Shown here piece after piece: positions 28,111 through 40,450 of a DNA stretch of 64,000 bases. Source of the DNA: Cloeon dipterum (lineage: Eukaryota; Arthropoda; Insecta; Ephemeroptera; Baetidae); assembly GCF_949628265.1 (NCBI RefSeq), contig NC_088788.1:34768335-34832334 (forward strand), given 5' to 3'. Made by a program: the position numbers and the translations under genes. Within the stretch, counting starts at the first letter, position 1; every line of letters begins with the position of its first letter. The notes below the pieces were generated by a model. It was given only the letters and a program-made list of their open reading frames with translations. It searched no databases and was not told where the DNA came from.

Positions 28111-28439
28111 GACTGCACTTTTTTGAGGGACGATCCACGCTGCACTGACAGTGAGCCGCTCTTTCATCCACACGTCTTTTCATTCTTCGCCCTCCCTTCC
28201 CCTCCCCGGTATATTCTCCCGCCTCTCTTCGTCAACACAAGAAAAAAATGCGAGCGATGAGTATTGATAAATAAATGTATGATTGGTTTAGTTTGAAGAC
28301 GTCAGCAAATCCAATGGGTTCAATTTAAATTTCATTTACGTTCGGTCAAGTTGCGGCTGATGGAGATGGTCAGGGAAGACACTCAAAGAAAATAAAACAA
28401 ACTCATAAGTATGAATGTTAAAAGTACCATTTATTAATA
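28111..28439. promoter_or_regulatory. Lipase B 5' region facing the SET 3' end
   Basis: This short interval must hold the lipase B leader and promoter. It has a pyrimidine-rich stretch on the plus strand (28150-28220), and the minus strand carries GAATATACCGGGG near 28210, a weak TATA-like site. An out-of-frame ATG precedes the lipase B start. No other gene was seen. Confidence 0.35.
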
Positions 28440-28520
28440 GCCTAAATTGTTGAACCAATAGATTTAGCTTCGCAATCAATGGGAAAATGGTTTATAACTC
28501 TTGAATCATATTCACACCGA

Positions 28521-28526
28521 TTTATT
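28521..28526 (-). terminator. Candidate SET polyadenylation signal
   Basis: AATAAA on the minus strand, about 125 nt past the SET stop codon. A second one is at 28440-28445. Confidence 0.5.
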
Positions 28527-28650
28527 GGAAACAAGTTTAATTTTGTTCAGAACATTTGCATCATTATAGCTAAATAGTTTAAATAATAAAAATAATGTCC
28601 TGGCTGCTAATAGTGATTGATACAGATGTTAGATGGAGCAGCGCCAGGAA

Positions 28651-29586
28651 TTATCCCCCCGACTTTTCAGCCTCCTCTTCTGAAGCGTAGGCTTCCTCAT
28701 CACCTTCGCCCACATCCTCATCCTCGATGAGTTCCTCCTCATCATTGGCTTCTTCGTCCTCCTCCTGTTCCTCCATGATGACGATGTCTTCCTCTGCGTC
28801 CTCATCCTGCCCAAGAAGAAATTAACTTTGATTTTAAAAAATGCGTCTTTTTGTCATACCTCTCCACCGTCCAACTCCATCAAATAGTACTGAAGGGGGT
28901 TTGGCCAGATGTCATCCTTGATCACCTCTGCGATCTCATCGCTGCAGGGATCGTCATTGTTGAGGAACCAAGAGAAGAATCCCCCCATTTCATGAGGCCT
29001 CTTGCGGCCTTTGGCGTTGCCATTTTTCTTAGTCAGGTCCTGCCCTTCCTTCCAATTGATGGGGGTGCTGCTGGAGAGTGGGTCGGACAAACCCAAGTGG
29101 AACTCCTTCGAGATCACCTGAAATTAAGTTTTTTTTTTCATTAAAAAACCATCCTTTAACAGAGAGAACGAAAAAAACCTCATTTTTCAAGAAGGGATTC
29201 TCCTCGAAATGGAAGTTAATTTTGTATCCAGACTTGATGTCTTCAAACTCTTCAACCTCTAGCTTCTTAAGATGTGTTAGGCAGTCCTCCTCGGACTCGT
29301 CTAACTGGATCTGCGGGTGGTTGACGAAAGCGGTCACCCAGAAGTTGGGTATCCTCATGATGATTTCATTGCGCTTCTCAAAGAAGGGCTTGCGCAGTTT
29401 GTTGTACTTCTGTTCGACCAGCAGAATCTCCTCGCTGGCCTTCTCGTTGAGCGCGTCGATCTCGTTCTGACAAGAGTCGATGTCCACCAGCGCCTTCTGT
29501 GTTTCCATATCTGTGGCCGACTGGTCGTCGCCGTTGCTGCCCGAGGGCTTCGCCATTTTCCGCGGTGAGGGACCGTCGCTCGACAT
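28651..29586 (-). CDS. SET: SET / TAF-I (template-activating factor I), NAP-family histone chaperone
   Basis: This nuclear histone chaperone binds H3-H4 and linker histone; mammalian SET also inhibits PP2A and histone acetylation. The exons, in transcript order, are 29179-29586, 28860-29117 and 28651-28806, giving 273 aa. The long dimerisation helix (about residues 30-75) contains ASEEIL and [12 protein letters not shown]. The earmuff domain follows with [33 protein letters not shown] and [16 protein letters not shown], all close to human SET. The last exon encodes a roughly 50-residue acidic tail, as expected. The start is the first ATG in the exon (29586-29584). A TTTTTGTGCCCAG acceptor 22 nt upstream of the ATG shows a 5'UTR intron. 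The first coding intron is only 61 nt and has an unusually weak donor, GAG/GTTTTTTTC. Confidence 0.97.
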
Positions 29587-29608
29587 CTTCCTCACTTATA
29601 ATTTGCAC

Positions 29609-30907
29609 CTGGGCACAAAAATTAAATTTTAAATAAAATTGTTAAAGAGTTTGTATTATTGTAGATAGTATTTAATTGTGGTGTTGGAATAAATTCATTT
29701 TCTGTCACAAAAGCGTCATTATTTGTTGATTTAAAAAAAAAACATATTTTCGTATTGGTTCAATAACACGCTATATTAGGGTGCCATCATATGCTCTATC
29801 CTCCATTTTTCCGTCTATTTAAACGTTAAAATCTCGAATATTTCGTACTTAATGGACAAAACATTCAGAAACACTTCGAAAAAGAAGCGATAACGACTTA
29901 AAACGCGGCGAATCGACCATGTTGCGCTCGCTCACCAAGCTTGAGTTTGGTTGTTTACATCGCTACAGTGTTGTAACATGAATGAGTACGTGTATGCAAC
30001 CCGCGCTGACACGCATTACCGGCGTTCACGGAAATGCGCCCAACTAATGCACAAAATGAGCAATTAACCCTATAGTGGAGGCCCGGAAAATTTAAATTAA
30101 CTCCCGGCAGACCTGGATGAAATAACTCAGTGACGTTTTTAGCGGAAATTGGGCAGATGCCGACCGCGAATATGAAAATCAGGAGCCATTTCTCATCATT
30201 GTGCAGCCATTACATACCGCGAGAGATGCCTCATCAATCGAGCCGCGATCCACGGAGCATGCGATCTGATCCACAAAATGCCGACCCTGCGGCTTTCTGA
30301 CTGGCCGAATCGTGTGGAAGGTCGAGAAATGCGGATCGCCGAACTCGCGAGAGGCTCGATTATTGTAGCGAGGCGCTAAATGCTCGGCTGTGTTTACTAC
30401 TGACGGCAAGCGCACAGCGAACCGAGGCCGACGCAACTCGAGACTTTCCCGCGCGAATATCTGCCGACGGCATGTCGAAATTCGCACCGTCGGTACCGGA
30501 GAGTCAGCTCCTAGTGTGTCCTTACCTAAAATCAAAGAATGCGAGCCGCAGGCTTCGGATTTCGAGCGTTCCGTTCGAAATTTGAGGAACGATTTTGCCG
30601 CTAACACATGGGACTAATATTTCGGCGCCTACGCCTACACGAGTGCGCAGTGCGATCGTCTTTTGTTTATAGACGCTCAGCAAGAATTGTGCCGCCAAGC
30701 GCCGCCAGATCGCGCTATCAAACAGCTCTTACGATCAGATGATGTTAAACAAACATAAATAAACACTTCACACGCAACACGGGCGCCTTTGTGAGTTTCG
30801 TTGAATGATCTGTTGAAATTAATCCATAGCAGAAAGTAATGAAATAAACGTTGTCAGGATAGAATATTTTCTGCTGTACCGTCATTTCTGCGAGCTCTCA
30901 AGATAAA
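29609..30907. promoter_or_regulatory. Head-to-head SET/CLCC1 intergenic region, CpG-rich
   Basis: The region between the SET leader acceptor and the CLCC1 start includes a CpG-rich block at about 29880-30720. On the minus strand, TTTTAG/GTAAGGACAC (exon edge at 30526) is a good donor. It could end a noncoding SET leader exon spliced to 29608. This is probably a shared bidirectional promoter for two housekeeping genes. ORFs across it are low-quality and not called. Confidence 0.5.
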
Positions 30908-33900
30908 ATGATTCTCAGATATTCACTCGTGCTCTTTGCAATTTTATTTTCTTCATCTTACTGTGATGTTGGTTCTTGGATTGATCCATCAGACCCTCAC
31001 GCCTTAGATCGCATCTCGAGGACATCTAACCAGGGAGCTCCAAAACGGTATTACATAAATGATTGAATTTTTAGCTGCTCTAAATTCCTTTAAATTGATT
31101 CAATATTTGTTTTTGTTATGTTGTTAACTTATTGCAAAGTCAGAAATTAGACGGGTTGAAATTTATTTACTTCGTTCAAACACATTTTATTACAATCTGT
31201 TTTAGGCCCACTTCAAAATTTGCTGACCTAGACATTTACGACCCTCATGGAATCAATATTCCAGCGTCAAAGATTAACAAGGATGACAAAGAGTAAATAA
31301 TTTGATTTATAATTAATTATTATGAGATAATTTTTAAATTAAATAAAAATCACAATCATAAAGTTAAACATCTTTGCCTACAAAAATAAGTCCAGGTTTG
31401 AATTCGTAATTGCGAAAAACTAAATATTAATCGACTCCAAGAACTTCACGTTCCAAGCTAAATAAATTAAGCCCAAAAACCATCTCTGGATGCAGGGGAT
31501 GTGTTCCAACCCCCAACCGCTACCTCTCAAAAACCATAATTAGTCATGAATCAGCATCAATTGTGCTAGAAATGTAGGCAAAATTTAGCAAAATGCAATG
31601 TCCCTTATATTTCAGGGTGCAAAAATCGGAAAAAGTACAAGTTTGAGTCCAAATATCTTGAAAAAGGAAAAATATCGTGTCACTAATTAAATGGGCACAT
31701 GTTTGGCGTTTATAAATTTGAAAAAATAATTGTTCTTCGATTTGTGTGGAATTTTTTATTTTTAAATTAACGAATCACGTTTTGAGACAGACTTTTGACC
31801 TCCAAGTTTATTTACTTCAGGAACACATTTTATCTATGTTTAAGGCCCACTTCAAATTTTGACGACCTAGCTGTGGACCCTTACGATCCTCATGGAATCA
31901 ATATTCCAGCGTCAAAGAGAAACAAGAACGACAAAAAGTAAATATTTCAAGATAATATATTCAAATTTAATTACAAACACCATCATTATTACCAATCACA
32001 GTGCTAGTTGACTCAGTTGTCGATTGCCATGAAGCTATTCTGAATTATTCCCCAAATTTCAGCTCTGATGAAAGCATGAGCAAGCTCCAAAAAGAACTTG
32101 TAGACTGCAAACAGAAAAGCGCTGCGGAACCCCAAGACCATTTGATGAATTCTCTTCTGCAGCGACAGGCATCAATGATTTTGAAGGCAGCAAATTTGTT
32201 GGTAATTCATTGCTAGTAAAAGAAAATGGGACTGCAGACTAATTAAAACCATTCCAGACTATACCAGCTGAGAGTTCTTCTTGCTACGAAAAATACATGA
32301 TTGTCACCTTGAACCAAGAAGATCTGACAAAATTGCAAGATTTCGCAACCACCGGCAAAATTGACCCGCACACTCTGGATGAAATTTGGAGCAGAATGCT
32401 GGTTCCGGCAGACAATCCAGATGTAGTTCGCTGGCATGATTTGTCTTATTGGAAGCCAGAATTTTCGATTTCAAGAGAGGTAATTATTTCCCCATACTGT
32501 GAAATCACAACCATGTTAATTCTTAAAATAAAAATCCCAGACGTTCTGCATGTTTGTTGCCGTTGGAGGTGTTATTGCATTAATCATCATGATGGCTATG
32601 GGCGTTCCTCTAACTCGGATCATCCTGATTGTTCTTGTGATGGCATTTGCATTCAGTGTCACAATGAGAGCTTTCCGCATGCACCAGGTAATTGACCTTG
32701 AAAATTTCAATCAAGTTTTTGTATCATTGTATAATTTCAGGCAAACACTGCTCGACTTCACAGTTTGAGAAACCCAGATACAATGAAGGACATGCCAAGT
32801 GCATGCAGGCCTTTTGACAGAAATGTTTGGGAAGACATCAGGCATAAAATCTTTTCATCAATGAGTAAATATTAAATTTAATTATTTTTAAAGTTTGAAA
32901 ATTTTGATCAATTGGTGGATTTGAACACTAAGAGCTTACACAACTGGTGAATTAAGCCACAATGCTATTTTCCTATTTTCAAAGAGTGAGAAACCGCTTC
33001 AAGCATCATGGAATTATATTATTTTTCTCATCTCATAGATTTCGAAATGATCTATCACAGTTTCAATTCGTAACAAATAATTTGCTGCAATTTACAAAAC
33101 ATATTTTTTTTTACAGAATTTGACGAAGAGACCTGCTCAAAATACTACGAAGAAGGATACACAGACCCTATGACACAAATCGATATTTATGAGTTGATCA
33201 TCATGCAATTCAGTGAAACTGCTGTCACGGTCAGCACATCGTTTGGGAAGGCTTTCGGTGCATTTTTCGAGAACGCATTCGGTATTGTGCCCCTGTCCAA
33301 CGTCAATTTGTCTTGTCTAATTCCTTAATTTGCAGGTGATTTATCAGGGTGGCTAGCTTCAGCCGTCAGAACTGTGGCTAAACTTGCTGCGTTGTTAATC
33401 ATTCTCGTCGTGAGCGTCTTTTCATTTATTTGGTTGGCGCCCTCATTGATTAAAGAGTCAGTGAGATCTACTTTTCATGCAATTACCAATCGAAATCAGC
33501 ATGAGGTAATGTTAAATATTTGAAAAAATTCAAACCAAGTTACTAACAAAAACCTTTGTTACAGGTGCCACCTTTGACGAGCCGTCAACAGCCGGCCCCA
33601 ATCATCGTAAACGTCAATTTGCCTTCTGGGGGAATCATAAGCAATGAAATTACTCCCCCTCGGAGGCTGTCTGAACCAGCACCACCCATTGAGGCAGTCC
33701 CTTACGCGGAATCGAGCAAACTGAAGAGGCTGCTCTCCGAACCAGCGTTCAAGGCGTCCGAACGCTTGGCCCCAATCGTGGACTCTGCAGAACCCCCGTT
33801 GGTGGATGTGATAGAGCATACACAAATCCCCTCTGACGTTCTTCCTGATGCAAGTGAAGATGCGCCATGTACCCAGCTCGAAGAAGGAGAGCAAAAGCAA

Positions 33901-34113
33901 AAGACTGAATCCAGTGATGAGATCTCAATTCCCTCCAACTTAAAATTGCCTGTCGTTGATTTAGACATGGATAACTCGTTATCAAATTCCAGCACAGAGC
34001 CAGACAGTCCCTCTAGAGATGCAATTTTAGCTCCAAAGGAAGTTAAAAGTCCGTTCTTAACTGAATTGGAAAGACTTGTGGATGATGAGCAAGCAGGTCG
34101 TGTTGAAGAGTGA
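30908..34113 (+). CDS. CLCC1: CLCC1 (chloride channel CLIC-like 1; MCLC family), ER membrane protein
   Basis: This is an ER-resident membrane protein whose vertebrate homologue forms an anion channel and supports ER ion balance and protein folding. The exons are 30908-31047, 31206-31292 (or the duplicate 31845-31937), 32063-32201, 32258-32479, 32541-32687, 32741-32864, 33117-33281, 33336-33505 and 33565-34113, giving 580 aa with the first copy. It has a signal peptide (SLVLFAILFSSSYC), then SWIDPSDPHAL, like the WIDPTDM at the vertebrate N-terminus, and a Cys-containing luminal domain. Two close membrane segments lie at about 199-216 and 219-236. A loop with CSKYYEEGYTDP, matching vertebrate CQKYYELLLVNP, precedes a third segment at about 355-375. 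The last 200 residues form a low-complexity acidic cytosolic tail. All introns are GT-AG. Confidence 0.93.
31206..31292 (+). CDS. CLCC1: CLCC1 exon 2, copy A (87 nt)
   Basis: This exon follows a TTTTAG acceptor and ends at an A/GTAAAT donor. It is phase 2 on both sides, encoding 29 codons including LDIYDPHGINIPASKINK. It is paralogous to copy B, which begins 639 bp downstream. The sequence match extends about 60 nt into the upstream intron (TTTATTTACTTC and ACACATTTTAT in both). Confidence 0.85.
31845..31937 (+). CDS. CLCC1: CLCC1 exon 2, copy B (93 nt, duplicated exon)
   Basis: This exon follows a TTTAAG acceptor and ends at an A/GTAAAT donor. It is phase 2 on both sides, so it can replace copy A or be added after it without a frameshift. 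It encodes VDPYDPHGINIPASKRNK and is two codons longer than copy A. A 30-nt block is identical between the copies. Use in mRNA is inferred. Confidence 0.7.
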
Positions 34114-34231
34114 TTTTTTAATGACAAACACTTCATTTGATGGAGTGGATTATTTAATTGTTTTGCATTTGCATCATGTAGATTTTGCTTTCCTGCCATA
34201 TTAATGTATTCATTTTATAAAGAAAAATCAG

Positions 34232-34299
34232 AATAAACAGCTCTTTTTAAGCTGTGTTGTGTATATTGACAGACATAACACCTAACATGTGAAAATAAA
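34232..34299 (+). terminator. CLCC1 polyadenylation signals
   Basis: AATAAA occurs at 34232-34237 and again at 34294-34299, roughly 120 and 180 nt past the CLCC1 stop. Both are suitably placed. Confidence 0.6.
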
Positions 34300-36039
34300 G
34301 TGATATTGATTATATTCTCTAGTTAACAAACTGCTGTATCATTGTAAAATTTTGTTCTCCTTCCTATATCCGTGTCAATCAATTTTAAAGCATGCACAAT
34401 AAGTTCCAATTATTTTGAGAATAACTTTTCATGCTACTATATCTCAAGGATTCGACGAAATTATGAAACAAAAATTGCGTTAAGAAATATCACCAAGGGA
34501 AAATGTTTGTTTCAATGAAGTTTGCGTGCTCCAAAAGTAAAGAAACGTTATGGGAAATGTTAAAAAAACGAATATGGATTTCAGTTTTCATTCAACCATG
34601 GTGATTTTCAATTTAGACTCCACTTGACGATAAATCATTTTTGATTCTCCGAAAGTCTGCTATTTTTAAGACTTTTGCCTGGATATTGACTGATAGCTCA
34701 TTAATATGGTATGGGAAAATATATTATAAATTTCTGAGCCCACTGCATGAAGTTCCATTTTTTCAATAAGAAACACATTATAAAATTGTTGGAATCATTT
34801 TCCTCAATTTTTTAACTACCAAATAAAAAATCGCAATACATTTTTGTCAACATGTTAATAATAGGAATAATTATCAGCATCCGGAGACGTTTGTATTTTT
34901 ACTCAACAATTTACCGGATTAACCGTGAAAAACTTACAAATTAACCCCTTATGGATTTTATTTTTATTTTTTGCTACCGGAAAAACTGACCCACCGGATC
35001 TCATTACACAGTGTCTGTCAACCAAATTTCAGCTAAACTGCGTATATAGATTTGGAAATGTTGAGCCATTTTCTTAAAATTTAAAAAATTGCTTTAAAAT
35101 AATTAAATCGAAAAATTTCCACCACGTACTGTACCCATTTTAGAAAAAAGCTACACGAAATTCGATCATTTCGCCAAAAAAACTGAAAAGTAGAATCCTA
35201 TTTAGAGTTTCGTTGTTGGTCCTGTCAGCACTTGAATAAAGCACTTGTTTAAGCTCCCGAAAGCAAAAATGAATAACATATTGGACAGCTCCGAGCAAGA
35301 TTGTAGATAATGAATATAGCCTAGTACGCGGCTAGATTGAACACGTAAAAGAATTTTTTTGGTGTTCATGGTTGAATATTATCTTCTTCATTTCGAGCCA
35401 TGAATCTGTTTCTGTTGCTAAGGCATGTGAGATAAAAGACAAAGACGCAAGCTGCTCGATCTCGACTTGCCTCTCGGAAAATAACCTGTTCCCGCGGCCA
35501 GACGTACCGACTGCAATATCTATGGCTATTAATTGGCGACTCGCACATACTCGCGCGGCCGCAACGGGAAGATAATGCAGCAAAAGCGCACTCTTCCTTG
35601 CACAGATCTTATTTGTCTTAATAGCGTTCACACTTTAATTACATACATATTTATGGTAAGCAGTAATGGCATTGATTATACCTGCATTTAATAACGGTTA
35701 AATAAAGTGTAAATTATCAAAGTAGTACAATATAGACACATTCTTGTACATTAACTGATCTATTTATTACAGTTTTCAATAACGGCATAATAATAATATA
35801 CTCTCCTGCATTGGATTGATTGGCGGATAAACGATATCTATATAGGGGAGGATATATTCTTTTTTGCTTATATATAATTAATCATATCAAGATAAAACAA
35901 CTTCAAGGAAAGGGATTGTAATTATTAAAATGAGCATAATTATTGATTCTTTTATAATGAAAACTAGGATTGAATGCATCTATGAACTTTTATTCAAATG
36001 AGGGAATGACATTGTACAAATTGAGTTTTAGAGAATTTG
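34300..36039. other. AT-rich noncoding sequence
   Basis: Apart from a small GC-richer stretch at about 35450-35600, this is AT-rich. No coding evidence was found. Confidence 0.4.
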
Positions 36040-36790
36040 ACTGGTTTAGTAGCTTAAATTGCTTCCAATCTGCGAAATATGCATTTTTACCGTTTAAGAT
36101 GGGTTGTAAAAGGGGTTGAACGGTTTGGCACCCTCTGACTGCTTTGCCTACATAGGGGAGGTCATGACGAATCGCGGAACGGGGTCCAGTTTTGTTTTAT
36201 AGATCTGAGACTCACAATCAGAAGCCTGGGTTTGGTAAAAAAACGTTTTTTTTACTTCAGAGGGACCGTCGAAATACAAAGAACGTGGTCAAAAGAGTCA
36301 AATAAAAAAATATCACTTTTGCACCTCAAATTTTTCACGTCGTCACGTCCCATGACGAGCTGGAGTGGTTTCAGGAAGATAAACACTCAACTCTGTTGCG
36401 CAGTGAGGGGCAAACTTATACCTTTTTTAGGATGCGAAAAGGGGGTTGAATGGGTGGCAACCTTAGATTGCTTTGGCTATCTAGAGGAGGTTGAGATGAG
36501 TATAGTGGTGTGCGGATTTTGAAAATCAGACCATTAGAAACTGGGATTTGGATGTGCAAATATTTTTAAAACCCAGAAAAACACAATTTTTGTTTTTAAT
36601 TCTTTCAAATTGGATTTTTAAATTGAAAAAGGTATTTTTGAGACATTTACCATTGACCTAAAACTTTACGGTCAGCAGGAAATTCGTTAGAATTGACGAG
36701 AAGATTTCAACGGCGTCCGAATTTCTGCTCCACGACCAACCTGAACAAAACGTCATACTCAAAATCTTCAATTTTAATCTTTGAATACCT
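36040..36790 (-). repeat. Two RepA copies in tandem, reverse orientation
   Basis: The left copy (36040-36240) shares AATTGCTTCCAATCTGC and AAATATGCAT with 58260-58320, and AGGGGAGGTCATGACGA with the RepA core. The right copy (36370-36790) is the reverse complement of 2560-3020. Confidence 0.75.
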
Positions 36791-39680
36791 GTAAAACCCG
36801 AAAAACATGAGAAATTTAAGGGTTTTAAATTTAATAAAGCCTATTTATAGCAAAAATTAAATTAATAAAATACGCCAGACCGAATTGGCCTCTTTAAACA
36901 CTAAAAATGACGGCAAGAAATCGAACTTTTCCCTATGGGTTCTCATTAAATGTAATTTTTCAAGCGTCAATTATCAGATAGCTCATTTAAAAGAAGCCTA
37001 GAAAAAAATTTATAAATATAAATCGATAAGCGTTAGTTGCAATCATATTTTTCCGATATGTTTTTTCGATCAATCGCCAATTAAATAGCAAATACTTTTA
37101 AATATTAATTATTAAAAAAATGCAAATCCGAATTGTTTCAGCGCAAGAGAATTTTCTCATGTAATGAGTGCGGTGTAAAAACGTTAAAACTTTGGTATTA
37201 TGTCGTTGAGGAGGAGCGAGCATAGATTAATTGCTGTTGCTGGACCAGCTGAGGGAATCTGCTCTCACGAAATGCGCAAAGTGTGTGTGTGTGTGAGATG
37301 CAGAAAAGACGGTTACACTTCTGACCCCCGTCCACCTTTCATCCTTTTGTGCGGCACAATAAAATAATTCCCAGCATCCACGCACGCATCTGATCTCATC
37401 GCAGCAGCAGACGCGGATGCTGCGCACACGTTGCATTAAGAAAAATTGCGAGCGGTCAGTTGCGTTGCTGCGTTGCGTACACACACACACACACACACTC
37501 ACAGTTTAAATGCGGCGGCGCAACTGTTTGCTAATTTAAAATTCAGCAAGCCGGCGTGCGTGCATGTGTGAAAATAAAAAAGCGGCCGTTATATTTTGAT
37601 CGGTGATGGTCCATGTGATCTTCTTTGTGCGCGAGATGAGATGCTGCTGCAGAAACTGGCCAGCGCACAAATGGACCCCGAAAACCGGATATGCTCTAAA
37701 GAATCTTGTCATTTCATATCGCGCTGCCTGCCTGAGAAGCGCGCGCGCAACAGAGAGAGAATGAATTTAACGTTGTTTGCCTTTTATTTCGTGCTCGCTC
37801 TGTGTCTCTGCTGCGATGATAAATAGTGTGCATAATGCGCTTTCAATAAAATATACGGTGCCCTTTTTTTATTTTCCAACTGCCGCTCCTGTTTTACACA
37901 AAGTTACATTTGATGAGTCTATTTTCCCGCTCAACACGGCCACTTTTACTCTCGAAATGAGCCAAAGCAAAAAGGGGCCGCATTTGAAAAGGGATTGAGA
38001 TAAAGCCATTTGCTTCTTTTTATTCGCGTCAAGTTGTTGAAAATGCAGAGAAAAGAGGTCTAAACGAACGCGTTGAATAGGTTGATATAATTTAAAAATA
38101 ATATTCAATCGTGCAACAAAGAGATTCAGGCGTCGCCGATATTTTTTATGTTACTTTATTCGTTTGTAAGAAGGAAATTAATTAGAAATATAGTATGGTT
38201 CAAAATAAATGTAAAAATTATATTTTTTTCGCCGGTAGAAGCAACAGAATTTCAGAATATTTCAACTATAGATTTTAACTGGCCTGCAGAGTGTGGTATA
38301 TTTTTTATTGATTTAACCACCGCAGCATATTTTATCCTCCCCTTTTTATTTTGAAAGACTAGTTAAATTTTTAAAGCAGTTTTAACAATGGGATATAATA
38401 ATTTTTTATTTTTTATTTCGCCGCCACCGCCAGAGGCACGAGATAATTCTTTTTTGAACATTATTACTTACATGCAATTTTGAAATGGAAATTCACGAGT
38501 TCTTCAGATTATGGTTCGCAGAGAGGCAAAAAACGATTTGGTTCGGGTTATTTTGTTTTAAAGCTGCTAAAAAATGGGAAAATTGATTAATTATTATTTC
38601 ACTGATAATCAGTAAAAACCTTCAAAAATATATCAAAATTCCCACGCTGAATGTTATCTGAAATAAAAAGCTTCAAATGGTTCAACTCTGCGAGATAATT
38701 AATTAAGGATGCGTGGAATCTTATCTTTTATATGGTGACAGGTGGCAATAAATGCTGCGTTGTTCCGTAAAGTACTTTAATTTAATTTATTTGCAAATGG
38801 TCCAGTTTATAATAATTATTTCCTAATAATGATACAGGACTCTGGTATGTCAGGAGTTCTTTCCTATTATTTTTTTATCCTGTCACCTCTCTCCATGGAG
38901 CAAATATTTTTCTTTCCCTTTTTTTTCTCTTGATTCTGCTTTAAACGCCCTGGAGAGCCTAAACTCTCGTTCCTAAGCTCACTGATCGCTTCCAAAGAGT
39001 CAATAATTGGAGATTTCCTGAAAGCTCTCAAATTGGCCGTTTTAATGGTGTGCAGATCTTGTAAATAGAAACAATCAGCCGTCTATAAACTATAAAGTGA
39101 CTCCCAAACTAGAAATTCGAATGTTAAAAGTCGCTTGAGGGCTACCCTGACGCCAAGGTTCGATTTCTCGCCTGTCTCGATGCAGAGTTTGCCAATTTTT
39201 CAATGCGCACTAATGCACCAGTTTTTTTGCACGAAAACCAGCTAGAAAAAAACACCAGTTTTGTTTTCTTTTGCATTTTATCTAATTCTACGATTTTTAT
39301 AAAATTTTCGGTCTCTTGGTGAATCCAGTGGCATTTATTCAGATTTTTGTAAAAATCCCTATTTTTGGTTATCAATCATGAGAATTTTTTATCTTCCATA
39401 AAAATGCACGTACTTTGAAAAATGCACAAAATTGCAGAAAAAAACACAAAAAAGTTTTTGAAATGCAGTGTGTTTTTCTGGAAAAGGTGGGTTAGTGCGA
39501 ACCCTGTTCTGATATCCAAACCAATCATCAACTGGTCAAAATCAGCTAAATTTAATAGAAAATAAAAATTTCCCCGACTCTCCCTGATTTTGAGACTTGA
39601 TTCATGCAGCAAACAGTGAGTGTTCTGCCGAGATGGCTCTAACGTATTTTAATTAATTGCAGAAGTGTGCAAGCGCAGCT
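36791..39680. other. Noncoding sequence with short CA/TG tracts
   Basis: CpG-rich between about 37380 and 37760. A TG tract is at 37280-37294 and an AC tract at about 37480-37498. No gene is supported. Confidence 0.4.
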
Positions 39681-39689
39681 AGCTGGATG

Positions 39690-40450
39690 CGTCGTCGCGA
39701 ATGGATCCGTTGGAGAGGCGAGAGCGGTCGGAGATTTCAACGGTGGTGATTTTGATCAATCGGCTGGTCTGGTCGTCAATGCCGCCGCCGCCAGCCGAGC
39801 GAGTTAGCAAAAGCAGTTCGCAAACTCACAATCGCGCGCGCTCGCGCGCGGTGCACTGGTGCATTGTCTGGCTGCTCATATAATAATACACGTTTGCCTA
39901 TAGAAAACACGCCGGTGCGCTGCTTCGACGTATATATACATAAAAATTTCCTCTCGTGCACACGGCAAAAAAGCCGGCGAGCGAGCTGAGCGAGCGCAAC
40001 TAACGAGTTCGCCGCCGCCGCCGCCGCTGCTGCTGCTGCTTTGCTGCTGCAAAGCCGGAGGAATATATAAGGCATGTGTACGTATAAGTGTTCTCTATCA
40101 AGGCCGTCTCGCCATTTAGTCACTCCACTCACGCCCGATCCAGACACTCAGCGCCAAGACAATGAGCTGGATATTCGCGCAGACCGGCCAGACGACTAAC
40201 CCTTCTTGTCACTTTTGTTTCCCGCAGAAAACGCACTGCCGCGACTGCACCGCCGCGCGGCTGCTTTTTGCCTTTTCGGGAAAACGAACGTTTCGCGTTG
40301 TTGTATGCACCTGACAGGACAAACGAGAAAGACGTTATATTATAGACAAAAGATATTCGCCGCAAGTCTCGGCACCGCCGCCGCCGTCGCCGCCGCTGGA
40401 ATTTCATCTCGGCCGACGCGGCAAGACGGCCAGAAGCTATGCGCTTTTTA
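39690..40450. promoter_or_regulatory. CpG-rich patch with (GCC)n/(GCT)n and a TATATATA box
   Basis: This patch is dense in CpG with a triplet run (GCCGCC... then GCTGCT...) at about 40010-40050 and TATATATA near 39930. Translations are alanine or arginine homopolymers, so no protein is called. Composition fits a promoter or enhancer. Confidence 0.3.

Noticed and set aside
28167..28173. Upstream in-frame starts for lipase B
   Set aside because: The codon at 28173 is GTG. The ATG at 28167 is possible but puts a charged segment ahead of the hydrophobic stretch, so the ATG at 28110 was preferred.
29587..29595. Extension of SET upstream by three codons
   Set aside because: The upstream codon is GTG, not ATG; the first ATG is at 29586.
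30179..30607. 142-aa minus-strand ORF between SET and CLCC1
   Set aside because: Open on both strands in CpG-rich DNA, no recognisable motif, and no in-frame splice to SET. Treated as promoter/leader.
32001..32062. Extension of CLCC1 exon 3 upstream to the CACAG at 31997-32001
   Set aside because: Joining there from either exon 2 copy reaches a stop within three codons. The TTTCAG acceptor at 32062 keeps the frame and gives a clean exon.
39158..39168. GGTTCGATTTC, resembling a tRNA/polymerase III B box
   Set aside because: No A box at the right spacing and no acceptor stem can be formed around it. No tRNA gene was found in the window.
39776..40147. 123-aa minus-strand ORF with polyalanine
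   Set aside because: Explained by the GCC/GCT triplet run at 40010-40050.
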